From Pseudomonas phenolilytica (GTDB lineage Bacteria; Pseudomonadota; Gammaproteobacteria; Pseudomonadales; Pseudomonadaceae), in the NCBI RefSeq assembly GCF_021432765.1, contig NZ_CP058908.1:1938001-2002000 (forward strand): 64,000 nucleotides of DNA, in the 5' to 3' direction. The notes beneath the pieces are model-generated. The model searched no databases. It was not told where the DNA came from and saw only the letters and a list, made by a program, of their open reading frames with translations. Each line of letters begins with the position of its first letter. Position 1 is the first letter of the stretch. Below are positions 16,743-28,959 of the stretch, in pieces. The translations under genes and the position numbers were made by a program.

Positions 16743-18556
16743 GGTAGAGGATTGAGTGGCAGGCGCTCGACTTGACCGTCGCGGAATTGTGCCCAAGGCA
16801 GCTGTCGTTCGATGCGTTGCTGCGGATTGAGACTTAGTGTCCCCGACAGTCCATCCAGTCGTGTGTTCGGCAGGGCCAGCAGCTGATTTAGCCGCGGGGC
16901 GAGGAGGTAGGCATCGGCACCCATTGCGTATAGACGTCCCAGACTGCCCGCGGCTTGCGGCCACTGTCGCTCGATCTGCTGGCGCAGCGGGAGCTGCGGA
17001 TCGAGTAGCCATGGCGTTTCAGCGAAGCGGATGCCGTCGAGATCGAGATACTGGGTGCGGTTCTGATTCGCCGCGTGCAAGTGGGATGTGGCGTATACCG
17101 GGATGTCGCCGGCGTACTGGAAGATCAGTGTCGGGCGGACCTGCTGAGCTTGCTGCGGGGTGGCCGCAAGGAATATGAAGTCGACATCCTGGCGGCGTGT
17201 GGGCTGGCTGGTCACATCCTTGCCGAGCGTGTTCTGCACGCTTTGCGCGCGCGATTCGCTGTTGCGCAGCTGGAGCAGTGCGGCGATCTGGTTGGCCAGT
17301 TCGACGGGTTCTGCCAGCGGCTCGGCGGCGACCAGCGTACCGCCGGCGTCCTCCCAGCTCTGGCGAAAGGCTGCGAGGATTCGCGCACCCCATTCGCCGC
17401 GTGGGGCTAAGGCTATAGCGCGGCGATGGCCGTCCGCCCATGCGCGCCGGGCCACTTCGCGCGCTTCGTCTTCGGCTGCCAGACCGAACTGGAACAATTG
17501 CGGCGGTGTGGTCCGGCCCGCGTCGCTGTAATTGAGCGCCAGCGTTGTGATCGGCAGTCGCTCGCGCTCGCTTAGCTGGCGGACCAGATCTTTTTCCAAT
17601 GGACCGATGATGAGTTGGACGCCATCTGCTTGCGCCTGCTGGTAGACCGCGTCCAACGAGGTAATGCGCGAGCTGTCGTAGAGTTCGATCCGTAGGTCGG
17701 TTGCGCCTGCTTGCTGGGCCTGCAAGTGTGCGGCAAGGAAGCCGTCGCGCAGTGCCTGCGCTACGGACGCCAGCTGGCCCTGCATGGGCAGCAGCAGTGC
17801 GACGTGCGTAAGCGGCTGATCGGCGAGCTGGCGTAGCTGCTCGAGCGCCGCAGGTAGCTGTTTGGCGGCGGGGTGTTGAGGGTGCTGCGCAATCCAGCTG
17901 TCTATCGCTCGTTGCTGCTGCGCAAAGGTGCCGGCCTGCTTCACTGCTGTTGCGAGGGACAGCCAGCCGTCGAGATCGGTATCGCCACCAGCGCCTTGGC
18001 TTTCCCCGGCTGGCAGCGCGGAAAGCAGGCCCCAGATCGCCTCATGATTTTCCTTTGCTGCGGTGCCGCTGAGCAGCGGAGCGGTGAAAATGCGCTCGCG
18101 TGCGGCGGCCAGCGTCTGTCCCGTGGCTTCCAGTGTCCGGGCGCGAACCGTCTGGCTGCGAATTTGCTGGTCGACCGGTAGCTCGCCGAGGCGCTCGAAA
18201 GCCGGATGTGCAAGTGCTTGCTGAGCCTGTTGTGGTTGCCCTTCGATCAGTGCAATTTCGGCCAAAAGGGTACTGGCGAAGATCTGCTGGGCGGGCTTCA
18301 GGCTGTCCAGTGGCACCTGCTCGAGAATGCCGCGGGCACGCGCTGCCTCGCCCTTGGTGAGGCTCTGATCGGCCGCCGCCAGGCGCAGCTCGGCGGCTTT
18401 CGCAGGGTCGCTCTGGTCGGCCTGCTGCAACAATTGCTGCGTCGTCGCCTGCGGTGTGCGCGGCAGCTCGCCCAGCGTGGATGAGGGGGAGCTGGCGCAG
18501 GCCGTGAGTAGTGCGGCGAGGCCGAGAATCAGCAGCGGGCTTAGGCGAGCCATCAT
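16739..18556 (-). CDS. lpoA: Penicillin-binding protein activator LpoA
   Basis: LpoA is an outer-membrane lipoprotein that activates PBP1a for peptidoglycan synthesis. The 605-residue protein has a lipobox LTAC (Cys20), a helical TPR-like N-terminal half (about 30-270) and a C-terminal periplasmic-binding-like domain (about 275-600; THVALLLPMQGQLASVAQALRDGFLAA, IIGPLEKDLVRQLSERERLPITTLALN). The start at 18556 follows AGGA; an upstream frame to 18607 adds 17 residues with no signal function. It is first in the minus-strand lpoA-yraN-gmhA-dolP operon and divergent from rsmI, as in other gammaproteobacteria. Confidence 0.94.
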   Translation of the reverse strand: MMARLSPLLILGLAALLTACASSPSSTLGELPRTPQATTQQLLQQADQSDPAKAAELRLAAADQSLTKGEAARARGILEQVPLDSLKPAQQIFASTLLAEIALIEGQPQQAQQALAHPAFERLGELPVDQQIRSQTVRARTLEATGQTLAAARERIFTAPLLSGTAAKENHEAIWGLLSALPAGESQGAGGDTDLDGWLSLATAVKQAGTFAQQQRAIDSWIAQHPQHPAAKQLPAALEQLRQLADQPLTHVALLLPMQGQLASVAQALRDGFLAAHLQAQQAGATDLRIELYDSSRITSLDAVYQQAQADGVQLIIGPLEKDLVRQLSERERLPITTLALNYSDAGRTTPPQLFQFGLAAEDEAREVARRAWADGHRRAIALAPRGEWGARILAAFRQSWEDAGGTLVAAEPLAEPVELANQIAALLQLRNSESRAQSVQNTLGKDVTSQPTRRQDVDFIFLAATPQQAQQVRPTLIFQYAGDIPVYATSHLHAANQNRTQYLDLDGIRFAETPWLLDPQLPLRQQIERQWPQAAGSLGRLYAMGADAYLLAPRLNQLLALPNTRLDGLSGTLSLNPQQRIERQLPWAQFRDGQVERLPLNPLP

Positions 18557-18675
18557 GTAGTTGTTCCTGAAAGGCAATGGCGAAATGCGCGGATTGTACC
18601 CAAGCACCGGCGCGGTCGCGATGTTACGGCCGGCAATAGGGCTACAATGCTTGCTTTTGTGATGAGGTAAGCCCT

Positions 18676-19542
18676 GTGACTGCCACGGTCGCTGCGAATT
18701 CCGGTGCGGGTACGCTCTATGTGGTCGCTACGCCCATCGGCAATCTGGAAGACATCAGCGCGCGGGCGCTGCGAGTTTTGGGCGAGGTCGCTCTGATCGC
18801 TGCCGAGGATACTCGCCACTCGGCGCGTCTGATGTCGCATTTCGGAATCGCCACGCCATTGGCGGCTTGCCATGAGCATAACGAGCGTGACGAGGGGGGG
18901 CGTTTTCTTGAGCGTTTGCAGACGGGCGACGATATCGCGCTGATTTCGGATGCCGGCACGCCGCTGATTTCGGACCCCGGTTATCATCTGGTGCGGCAGG
19001 CACGTGCGGCCGGTATTCGCGTGGTGCCGGTGCCGGGGGCGTGTGCGTTGATTGCGGCGCTGTCGGCGGCCGGGTTGCCCTCGGATCGCTTCATCTTCGA
19101 AGGATTTCTGCCGGCCAAAGCTGCCGGGCGCAGAGCGCGGCTGGAGTTGTTGAAGGAGGAGCCGCGCACGTTGATCTTCTATGAGGCACCGCATCGGATT
19201 TTGGAGTGTGTGGACGATCTCGAAGCAATCTTTGGCGCCGATCGGCCTGCCGTTCTCTGTCGTGAGCTGACCAAGACGTTTGAAACATTAAAGGGGCTGC
19301 CGCTCGGGCAGTTGCGCGCCTGGGTCGCCGGCGATAGCAACCAACAGCGTGGTGAGTGCGTGTTGCTGGTAGCCGGTTGGCAGGCGCCGGAGGGCGACCA
19401 GGCTGTCAGTGCCGAGGTGGTGCGTGTGCTCGATTTGCTACTGGGTGAGCTTCCGCTCAAGCGGGCTGCAGCTCTGGCGGCCGAGATCACCGGCGTACGC
19501 AAGAACCTGCTCTACCAGCTGGCACTTGAGCGCAAGACTTGA
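18676..19542 (+). CDS. rsmI: 16S rRNA (cytidine1402-2'-O)-methyltransferase RsmI
   Basis: RsmI methylates the ribose of C1402 in the decoding centre. The 288-residue protein starts at GTG and has the tetrapyrrole-methylase fold with motifs [51 protein letters not shown] and [30 protein letters not shown], all diagnostic. Length is normal. rnpB follows in the same direction, the arrangement seen in pseudomonads. Confidence 0.96.
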   Translation: MTATVAANSGAGTLYVVATPIGNLEDISARALRVLGEVALIAAEDTRHSARLMSHFGIATPLAACHEHNERDEGGRFLERLQTGDDIALISDAGTPLISDPGYHLVRQARAAGIRVVPVPGACALIAALSAAGLPSDRFIFEGFLPAKAAGRRARLELLKEEPRTLIFYEAPHRILECVDDLEAIFGADRPAVLCRELTKTFETLKGLPLGQLRAWVAGDSNQQRGECVLLVAGWQAPEGDQAVSAEVVRVLDLLLGELPLKRAAALAAEITGVRKNLLYQLALERKT

Positions 19543-19593
19543 AATGGCTGCAGCGCCAGGTGGTCCGTAACGACCGCTACGCATCGGTCCGCC

Positions 19594-19622
19594 TTGCAGC
19601 GCCCTGCGCGCGACGGTACTCT
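19594..19622 (+). promoter_or_regulatory. Candidate sigma-70 promoter of rnpB
   Basis: TTGCAG at 19594-19599 and TACTCT at 19617-19622 have a 17-base spacer. Transcription would start near 19630, which is where the conserved RNA begins. Confidence 0.6.
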
Positions 19623-19630
19623 GACGGCCG

Positions 19631-19989
19631 GAGAGTCGATCGGACAGTCGCTGTCTCTTTTTGTTCCGGCAAAAGGGGAGGGAGGAAAGTCCGGGCTCCA
19701 TAGGGCGAAGTGCCAGGTAACGCCTGGGAGGCGCGAGCCTACGGAAAGTGCCACAGAAAATAACCGCCTAAGCGCTTCGGTGCCGGTAAGGGTGAAAAGG
19801 TGCGGTAAGAGCGCACCGCACGGCTGGCAACAGTTCGTGGCTAGGTAAACCCCACTTGGAGCAAGACCAAATAGGGATCCATTGGCGTGGCCCGCGCTGG
19901 ATCCGGGTAGGTTGCTAGAGGCAGTCAGCGATGGCTGTCGTAGAGGAATGACTGTCCTCGACAGAACCCGGCTTACAGATCGACTCTCC
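19631..19989 (+). ncRNA. rnpB: RNase P RNA (bacterial type A)
   Basis: This is the catalytic RNA that trims tRNA 5' ends. Conserved blocks are present in order: GAGGAAAGTCCGGGCTCCAT, GTGCCAGGTAACGCCTGGG, AAGGGTGAAAAGGTGCGGTA AG-type P10-P11, TGGCAACAG, GGTAAACCCCAC, CAAATAGG and GAGGAATGACTGTC with ACAGAACCCGGCTTA. The ends GAGAGTCGATC (19631) and GATCGACTCTC (19979-19989) pair to close the molecule, and T residues follow. The length of about 359 fits type A RNAs. Boundaries come from the terminal helix. Confidence 0.97.
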
Positions 19990-20181
19990 GATTTTTCTGC
20001 GCTCCAACAACTCCGCAATTATTCCGAAAGATTATTGCTCTTAACAAAGCACTTTAACTTTGTTGAGTAACTCCTTCCGCCATCTCGTCTTTGATTTTCA
20101 GAATCCGTCCTTTTATTCCGTCTGTCCCGCTTAGCGACGCTAAATAACCGCGCCATAAAGGTTTTTCCCGTCGGGCTCGCC
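19990..20181. other. Intergenic leader between rnpB and the dcw promoter
   Basis: About 190 bases, AT-richer than the surroundings. A small hairpin (ACAAAG/CTTTGT at about 20044-20062) lies in it. I see no gene. Confidence 0.5.
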
Positions 20182-20211
20182 TTGACGGTGGGGGGCGGGC
20201 ATTTCTATAGT
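20182..20211 (+). promoter_or_regulatory. Sigma-70 promoter of the dcw cluster
   Basis: TTGACG at 20182-20187 and TATAGT at 20206-20211 have an 18-base spacer, a good match to consensus. Transcription would start at about 20218, exactly where the MraZ-type repeats begin, some 65 bases before mraZ. Confidence 0.75.
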
Positions 20212-20217
20212 GCGCCC

Positions 20218-20257
20218 AAGTGGTAGAAAGTGGCACGAAGTGGTTTATTTGGGCATG
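20218..20257 (+). promoter_or_regulatory. MraZ operator: four 10-bp-phased repeats
   Basis: Three copies of AAGTGG (20218, 20228, 20238) and one TTTGGG (20248) recur every ten bases, one helical turn. MraZ is known to bind tandem GTGG/TGGG repeats in front of its own gene and repress the cluster. Their place at the predicted start of transcription fits autorepression. Confidence 0.82.
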
Positions 20258-20284
20258 GATAGCTAATTCAGGGGAAGCGCAGCC

Positions 20285-20740
20285 GTGTTTCGCGGAGCCA
20301 ACGCCATCAGTCTCGACGCCAAAGGCCGGCTGGTTATGCCCAGTCGGTATCGTGACGAGCTGAATTCGCGTGGCGAAGGCCAGTTGATCGTCACGATCGA
20401 CGCGGTTGACCGCTGTCTGTGCATCTATCCCTTGCCCGAATGGGAGCTGATCGAGGCGAAGCTGCGTGAGCTGCCCTCGCTGCGCGAAGAGACCCGCCGG
20501 CTGCAACGTCTGCTCATCGGTAACGCTGTGGACGTGGAGATGGACGGCAGCGGTCGCGTGCTGGTGCCGCCGCGCCTGCGCGAGTACGCCCGGCTCGACA
20601 AGCACGCGATGCTGGTTGGGCAGCTGAACAAGTTTCAACTGTGGAACGAGGACGACTGGAACGCGATTTCTGACGCGGATCTGGCGGCCATCAAACAACC
20701 CGGCGGTCTGCCGGAAGAACTACGTGACCTAATTCTGTGA
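20285..20740 (+). CDS. mraZ: Transcriptional regulator MraZ
   Basis: MraZ is a ring-forming AbrB-like DNA-binding protein that represses the dcw cluster. The 151-residue protein starts at GTG with [23 protein letters not shown], and has the second conserved [16 protein letters not shown] repeat near residue 80. Candidate operators lie 28-67 bases upstream. The rsmH GTG overlaps its stop (GTGA at 20737-20740). Confidence 0.97.
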   Translation: MFRGANAISLDAKGRLVMPSRYRDELNSRGEGQLIVTIDAVDRCLCIYPLPEWELIEAKLRELPSLREETRRLQRLLIGNAVDVEMDGSGRVLVPPRLREYARLDKHAMLVGQLNKFQLWNEDDWNAISDADLAAIKQPGGLPEELRDLIL

Positions 20741-21680
20741 GCCAGATCAGCGAGCTGCGACATATCACCGTGTTGCTCGACGAAGCCGTCGCGGCGCTGG
20801 CCGTGCGGCCAGACGGTCGCTATCTGGACGGTACGTTCGGGCGCGGTGGGCACAGCCGGCTACTGCTCGAACAGCTTGGCTCGGAGGGGCGGTTACTGGG
20901 GTTCGACAAGGACCCGCTAGCGATCGCTACGGGGCAAGCACTGGCGGCCGAAGACGGCCGCTTTGTCGTTGTGCAGCGAAGCTTTGCGGAGCTCGGTGAC
21001 GAAGTGGCGCAACGCGGCTGGACCGGTACGCTGAGCGGTATCCTGCTGGATTTGGGGGTTTCCTCTCCGCAGCTGGACGATCCGGAGCGCGGTTTCAGTT
21101 TCCTCAACGACGGCCCGTTGGACATGCGCATGGACCCGTCGCGCGGCGTCAGCGCGGCCGAGTGGATCGGTCAGGCAAGCGAAGAAGACATTGCCCGGGT
21201 CTTCAAGGATTACGGCGAAGAGCGCTTCGCCAGGCGCATGGCGCGTGCTGTGGTACAGCGGCGCGCGGAAAAGCCGTTCGAGCGCACGGCTGACCTGGCC
21301 AAGGTCCTGACCGACGCCAATCCCGCCTGGGAGAAAGGCAAGAATCCGGCGACTCGTGCGTTTCAGGGCCTGCGCATCTATATCAACAACGAGCTGGGTG
21401 ACCTTGAGACTGGTTTGGACGCTGCCCTCGAAGCGCTCGAGGTCGGTGGTCGGCTGGTGGTGATCAGCTTCCATTCGCTGGAAGATCGCATCGTCAAGCA
21501 GTTCATGCGGCGTCACGCCAAGGGTGAGGCGGACCAGTTGCCGCGTGGCCTGCCGGTCATGCCGAAGCCATTCGAACCGCGCTTGAAGTTGATCGGCAAG
21601 GCGCAGTTTGCCTCCGAAACCGAAGTCCGCGCGAATCCCCGTTCGCGCAGCGCCGTCATGCGCGTCGCGGAGAAAGTGCG

Positions 21681-21684
<4 letters not shown>
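20737..21684 (+). CDS. rsmH: 16S rRNA (cytosine1402-N4)-methyltransferase RsmH
   Basis: RsmH (MraW) adds the base methyl at C1402; RsmI, also in this window, adds the ribose methyl at the same nucleotide. The 315-residue protein has [13 protein letters not shown], the SAM motif [58 protein letters not shown] and the C-terminal [16 protein letters not shown]. It starts at a GTG overlapping the mraZ stop and overlaps ftsL by four bases. Confidence 0.97.
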
Positions 21685-23694
<2,010 letters not shown>

Positions 23695-23695
<1 letters not shown>

Positions 23696-25161
23696 TGCCG
23701 ATGCCATTGAACCAACTGCTGCCCCAGGCCGACAGTTCCGTGCTGATCCGCGAGCTGACCCTCGATAGCCGGAAGGTGCTCCCGGGCGACCTGTTTCTCG
23801 CCGTTCCCGGTCTGCAGCACGACGGTCGCAGCCATATCGCCGACGCCATTGCACGTGGCGCCGCGGCCGTTGCCTATGAATCCGAAGGCGCTGCGCTGCA
23901 GCCTGCCGGCACTGATGCGGTGCTGGTGCCGGTTCGCCAGCTCGCCAGCCAGCTGTCGGCAATCGCCGGCCGCTTCTACGGCGAGCCGAGCCGCAGCCTG
24001 CATCTGCTCGGGGTGACCGGCACCAACGGCAAAACCAGTGTCAGCCAACTGATCGCGCAGGCGCTGGATCGTCTCGGCGAGCGCTGCGGCATCATCGGTA
24101 CGCTGGGCCACGGCTTTCATGGGGAGCTGGAGCAGGGCTACCACACCACGCCGGACGCCATCGGCGTGCAGGCGACGCTGGCCAGCCTGAAGCAGCACGA
24201 CGCGCGCGCCGTGGCGATGGAGGTCTCCTCGCACGGGCTGGAGCAGGGCCGCGTGGCCGCGCTGGCGTTCGACGTGGCGGTCTTCACCAACCTGTCGCGT
24301 GACCATCTGGATTACCACGGCAGCATGGAAGCCTACGCGGCGGCCAAGGCGCGTCTGTTCGACATGCCGGGTCTGCGCTGTCGTGTGATCAACCTGGACG
24401 ACGCCTTCGGCCGTCGACTGGCTGCGCAGCCGCAAGAGTCGCGCCTGATCACCTACAGCCTGGAGGACGCCTCGGCCGATCTGTATTGCCCGGATCCGCA
24501 GCTGGACGACGACGGCATTCATGCGCGACTGATCACGCCGCAGGGCGAGCGCTCGCTGCGCAGCCCGCTGCTGGGGCGCTTCAATGTCAGCAACGTGCTG
24601 GCAGCCGTCGGCGCGCTGTTAGGCATGGACTGGCCGCTGGATGAAATTCTCGCCGTGCTGCCGGAACTGCACGGTCCGGCCGGTCGCATGCAGCGTCTGG
24701 GCGGCGGCGACCTGCCGCTGGTGGTGGTCGATTACGCCCATACGCCCGATGCGCTCGAAAAGGTGCTCACCGCATTGCGTCCACATGCGCGCGGACATCT
24801 GGTTTGCCTGTTCGGCTGCGGGGGCGAGCGCGACCGCGGTAAGCGTGCGCTGATGGCGCAGGTCGCCGAACGGCTGGCCGATCGGGTGGTGGCGACCGAC
24901 GACAATCCGCGCAACGAGCCGGCCGACCAGATTCTCGAAGACATTCGCCAGGGCTTCGCCCAGCCGGAGCGGGTTCAATTCCGCCCGGGACGTGGAGCCG
25001 CGATCGCCGCGGCGATTGCCGCCGCGCAGCCGGAGGATGTGGTGGTGCTAGCCGGAAAGGGGCACGAGGACTATCAGGAGATCTGCGGCGTGCGTCAGCC
25101 GTTCTCCGACCTGGATGAGGCTCGCAAGGCCCTGACCGCCTGGGGGAAGCATGATGCGTGA
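23695..25161 (+). CDS. murE: UDP-MurNAc-tripeptide synthetase MurE
   Basis: MurE adds meso-diaminopimelate to UDP-MurNAc-L-Ala-D-Glu in the cytoplasm. The 488-residue protein has LTLDSRKVLPGDLFLAVPG, the P-loop GVTGTNGKTSVSQLI (about 103-117), the carbamylated-lysine and Mg regions (NLSRDHLDYHGSME), and DNPRNEPADQI, the DAP-specific DNPR motif. The start at 23695 overlaps the ftsI stop. The end overlaps murF by eleven bases. Confidence 0.97.
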
Positions 25162-26527
25162 TGCCATGCGCCTGAGCGCGCTGACGCTCCCACTCGCTGG
25201 CCGGCTGGTCGGCTCTGATGCTGTCTTTACTGCGGTCAGCACCGACAGCCGCGCCATCGAACCGGGGCAGCTGTTCGTCGCCCTCAGCGGTGCGCGCTTC
25301 GACGGCCATGCCTATCTCGCCGAGGTGGCGGCCAAGGGCGCAGTCGCGGCACTGGTGGAGCGCGAGATGCCGGACGTGGCGCTGCCGCAGCTGGTGGTGG
25401 CAGATACCCGTCTGGCACTTGGGCGGCTCGGCGCGCTGAACCGCGACGGCTTCGATGGCCCGGTGGCGGCGATCACCGGCTCCAGCGGCAAGACCAGCGT
25501 CAAGGAAATGCTCGCCAGCATCCTGCGTGCCGCCTACGGCGAAGACGGCGTGCTGGCCACCCGCGGCAACCTGAACAACGACCTCGGCGCGCCGCTGACG
25601 CTGCTGGAGCTGGGTTCCCGGCATCGTGCCGCGGTCATCGAACTGGGTGCCTCCCGTCTCGGCGAAATTGCCTACACCGTCGCGCTGGTGCGCCCGCAGG
25701 TCAGCGTGATCACCAACGCCGGTACCGCCCACGTCGGTGAGTTCGGCGGACCGGAAAAAATCGTCGAGGCCAAGGGTGAGATTCTCGACGGCCTGCCGGC
25801 GGACGGTATCGCTGTGCTCAATCGTGACGACAAGGCGTATTCACTATGGGCTGCACGTGCCGCCGGCAAGCGCATCGTCAGCTTCGGTCTGCAGAGCCCG
25901 CTGGCGGATTTCCATGCCGAGTCGATTGCCTTCGATATCCGCGGTTGCGCCAACTTCGTTCTGAACGGCCCGCGCGGCACCGCACATGTCCAGCTCAACC
26001 TGCTGGGACGCCATAGCGTCGCCAATGCCCTGGCTGCCGCCGCCGCGGCGCATGCGCTGGGTGTCGCACCGCAGGCCATCGTCGATGGGTTGCAGAACCT
26101 GCAGCCGGTCAAAGGGCGCGGCGTCGCGCAGATGCTCGGCAGCGGCATGCGCCTGATCGACGACAGTTACAACGCCAACCCGGCTTCCATCTGCGCGGCG
26201 ATCGACGTTCTCAGTGGTTTCGCCGGGCGCACCGTCCTCGTCCTCGGCGACATGGGTGAGCTGGGTGAATGGGCCGAAACGGCGCACCGCGACGTGGGTG
26301 CCTATGCACGCGGCAAGGTCGATGTGCTCTACGCGGTCGGTCCGCTGATGGCGCATGCGGTAACGGCATTCGGCGCCGGAGCCCGGCATTTCGCCGATCA
26401 GGCAAGCCTGATCGAAACGCTGCGTAGCGAGCAGGGCAACACCACCATTCTGGTCAAGGGCTCGCGCAGTGCGGCGATGGACAAGGTTGTCGCCGCCCTG
26501 AGCGATGTCGTCATGGAGAAACATTGA
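25151..26527 (+). CDS. murF: UDP-MurNAc-pentapeptide synthetase MurF
   Basis: MurF adds D-Ala-D-Ala to complete the UDP-MurNAc-pentapeptide. The 458-residue protein has [20 protein letters not shown], the P-loop [14 protein letters not shown] (near 112-125), [17 protein letters not shown] and [18 protein letters not shown]. Several starts are possible (25151, 25154, 25163); I use the first, placed four bases after GGGGGAAG. It overlaps the murE end by eleven bases and its stop overlaps the mraY start. Confidence 0.96.
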   Translation: MMRDAMRLSALTLPLAGRLVGSDAVFTAVSTDSRAIEPGQLFVALSGARFDGHAYLAEVAAKGAVAALVEREMPDVALPQLVVADTRLALGRLGALNRDGFDGPVAAITGSSGKTSVKEMLASILRAAYGEDGVLATRGNLNNDLGAPLTLLELGSRHRAAVIELGASRLGEIAYTVALVRPQVSVITNAGTAHVGEFGGPEKIVEAKGEILDGLPADGIAVLNRDDKAYSLWAARAAGKRIVSFGLQSPLADFHAESIAFDIRGCANFVLNGPRGTAHVQLNLLGRHSVANALAAAAAAHALGVAPQAIVDGLQNLQPVKGRGVAQMLGSGMRLIDDSYNANPASICAAIDVLSGFAGRTVLVLGDMGELGEWAETAHRDVGAYARGKVDVLYAVGPLMAHAVTAFGAGARHFADQASLIETLRSEQGNTTILVKGSRSAAMDKVVAALSDVVMEKH

Positions 26528-27609
26528 TGCTGCTGCTGCTCGCCGAGTACCTGCAACAGTTCCACAAGGGCTTCGCGGTCTTCCAGTACCTGACCCTGCG
26601 CGGGATTCTTGGTGTGCTTACCGCACTGGTACTGTCGCTGTGGATGGGCCCCTGGCTGATCCGCACCCTGCAGCTGCGCCAGATCGGCCAGGCGGTGCGG
26701 ACCGATGGCCCGCAGTCGCACCTGTCGAAGTCCGGTACGCCGACGATGGGCGGGGCGCTGATTCTCAGCGCCATCGCCATCAGCACGTTGCTCTGGGCTG
26801 ATCTGTCCAATCGCTACGTCTGGGTTGTGCTGGCGGTAACCCTGCTGTTCGGAGCCATCGGCTGGGTCGATGACTACCGCAAGGTGATCGAGAAGAACTC
26901 GCGTGGCCTGCCGAGCCGCTGGAAGTATTTCTGGCAATCGGTGTTCGGCCTCGGTGCCGCGGTCTTCCTCTATACGACCGCGCAGACGCCGGTGGAAACC
27001 ACGCTGATCCTGCCGCTGTTGAAGAACATCGAGATTCCGCTGGGCATCGGCTTCATCGTGCTGACCTACTTCGTGATCGTCGGCGCGAGCAACGCGGTGA
27101 ACCTCACCGACGGCCTCGATGGCCTGGCGATCATGCCGACGGTGATGGTCGGTGGCGGTCTGGGCATCTTCTGCTACCTGTCGGGCAACATGAATTTCGC
27201 CGAGTACCTGCTGATCCCCTATGTGCCGGGTGCGGGTGAGCTGATCGTGTTCTGCGGTGCGCTGACCGGCGCCGGCCTGGGCTTCCTCTGGTTCAACACC
27301 TATCCGGCCCAGGTCTTCATGGGGGACGTTGGTGCGCTAGCGCTTGGTGCCGCGCTGGGCACCATCGCCGTCATCGTCCGCCAGGAAGTGGTGCTGTTCA
27401 TCATGGGCGGTGTGTTCGTGATGGAAACCCTGTCGGTGATGATTCAGGTCGCCAGCTTCAAGCTGACCGGCAAGCGCGTGTTCCGTATGGCGCCGATCCA
27501 CCACCATTTCGAACTCAAGGGCTGGCCCGAACCCCGAGTGATCGTGCGCTTCTGGATCATCACGGTGATCCTGGTGCTCGTCGGCCTGGCCACATTGAAA
27601 CTGAGGTAA
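26527..27609 (+). CDS. mraY: Phospho-MurNAc-pentapeptide translocase MraY
   Basis: MraY makes lipid I by moving phospho-MurNAc-pentapeptide to undecaprenyl phosphate. The 360-residue polytopic protein has about ten helices and the family motifs [36 protein letters not shown] and [14 protein letters not shown], plus [12 protein letters not shown] near the end. The ATG at 26527 overlaps the murF stop and gives the usual length. Confidence 0.97.
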   Translation: MLLLLAEYLQQFHKGFAVFQYLTLRGILGVLTALVLSLWMGPWLIRTLQLRQIGQAVRTDGPQSHLSKSGTPTMGGALILSAIAISTLLWADLSNRYVWVVLAVTLLFGAIGWVDDYRKVIEKNSRGLPSRWKYFWQSVFGLGAAVFLYTTAQTPVETTLILPLLKNIEIPLGIGFIVLTYFVIVGASNAVNLTDGLDGLAIMPTVMVGGGLGIFCYLSGNMNFAEYLLIPYVPGAGELIVFCGALTGAGLGFLWFNTYPAQVFMGDVGALALGAALGTIAVIVRQEVVLFIMGGVFVMETLSVMIQVASFKLTGKRVFRMAPIHHHFELKGWPEPRVIVRFWIITVILVLVGLATLKLR

Positions 27610-27615
27610 TAGAGA

Positions 27616-28959
27616 GTGCTGATCGCTTCCGACCAGTTCCGCATCGTTGTCGGCCTCGGCAAGAGCGGCATGTCCGTGGTTCGCCATCTGGCGCGCCGTG
27701 GTCTGCCGTTCGCGGTCGCCGACACGCGCGCGAATCCGCCGGAGCTGGCCACGCTCAAGGCACAGTACCCCGGCGTGGAAGTGCGCTGCGGCGAGCTGGA
27801 CGTCGAATTCGTCTGTCGCGCCAGCGAACTGCTGGTCAGCCCCGGCCTGGCCATCGCCACCCCGGCGTTGCAGGCGGCTGCCGCGCGCGGCGTGAAGCTC
27901 TCCGGCGATATCGACCTGTTTGCCAGGGAAGCGAAAGCGCCGATCGTCGCCATCACCGGCTCCAATGCCAAGAGCACCGTGACCACGCTGGTCGGCGAGA
28001 TGGCGGTCGCGGCCGGCCGCAAGGTCGCCGTGGGCGGCAACCTTGGCACGCCAGCGCTCGATCTGCTGAATGATGAGGTCGAGCTGTACGTGCTGGAGCT
28101 GTCCAGTTTCCAGCTCGAAACCACCGACCAGCTGAACGCCGAGGTCGCCACCTGCCTGAACGTCAGCGAAGACCATATGGATCGCTACAGCGGGCTGCCG
28201 GCCTACCACCAGGCCAAACACCGCATTTTTCGCGGTGCCCGGCAGGTGGTGATCAACCGTGACGATCGTCTGAGCCGCCCGCTGATCGGCGAGGATGTGC
28301 CGGTCTGGTCGTTCGGCCTCGGCAAGCCGGATTTCAAGGGCTTCGGCCTGCTCGAGGAGGGTGGCGAGAAGTATCTGGCGTTCCAGTTCGAGACGCTGAT
28401 GCCGGTCGGCGAGCTGAAGATTCGCGGCGCGCACAACCAAGCCAATGCGCTGGCGGCGCTGGCGCTGGGGCATGCGGTTGGTCTGCCGTTCGACGCGATG
28501 CTGCAGACGCTGCGTTCGTTCGCCGGTCTGGCGCATCGCTGCCAGTGGGTCGGTGAGCGCGGCGGCGTGGCGTTCTACGATGACTCCAAGGCCACCAATG
28601 TTGGCGCTGCGCTGGCAGCTATCGACGGGCTGGGTGCGGATATCCCCGGCAAGCTGGTACTGATTGCCGGTGGCGACGGCAAGGGCGCGGATTTTTCCGC
28701 CCTGCATGCACCGGTGGCGCGCTACTGTCGCGCTGTCGTTCTGCTCGGACGCGATGCCGACGTGCTGGCCGCCGCGCTGGACGGCGCCGCGCCGCTGCTG
28801 CGCGTGCGCACGCTGGAAGAGGCCGTACAGCAGGCGGCGACCTGCGCCACGACCGGCGATGCGGTGCTGCTATCGCCGGCCTGCGCCAGCCTGGACATGT
28901 TCAAGAACTTCGAGGAGCGCGGCCGCCTGTTCGCCGCTGCGGTGGAGGCGCTCGCCTGA
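27616..28959 (+). CDS. murD: UDP-MurNAc-L-alanine:D-glutamate ligase MurD
   Basis: MurD adds D-glutamate to UDP-MurNAc-L-Ala. The 447-residue protein has the Rossmann start RIVVGLGKSGMSVVRHL, the P-loop ITGSNAKSTVTTLV (about 113-126), GGNLGTPALDLL, LELSSFQLETT and YDDSKATNVGAALAAI. It starts at GTG 27616 after AGAGAG. The end overlaps the ftsW start by one base (TGATG). Confidence 0.97.
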   Translation: MLIASDQFRIVVGLGKSGMSVVRHLARRGLPFAVADTRANPPELATLKAQYPGVEVRCGELDVEFVCRASELLVSPGLAIATPALQAAAARGVKLSGDIDLFAREAKAPIVAITGSNAKSTVTTLVGEMAVAAGRKVAVGGNLGTPALDLLNDEVELYVLELSSFQLETTDQLNAEVATCLNVSEDHMDRYSGLPAYHQAKHRIFRGARQVVINRDDRLSRPLIGEDVPVWSFGLGKPDFKGFGLLEEGGEKYLAFQFETLMPVGELKIRGAHNQANALAALALGHAVGLPFDAMLQTLRSFAGLAHRCQWVGERGGVAFYDDSKATNVGAALAAIDGLGADIPGKLVLIAGGDGKGADFSALHAPVARYCRAVVLLGRDADVLAAALDGAAPLLRVRTLEEAVQQAATCATTGDAVLLSPACASLDMFKNFEERGRLFAAAVEALA

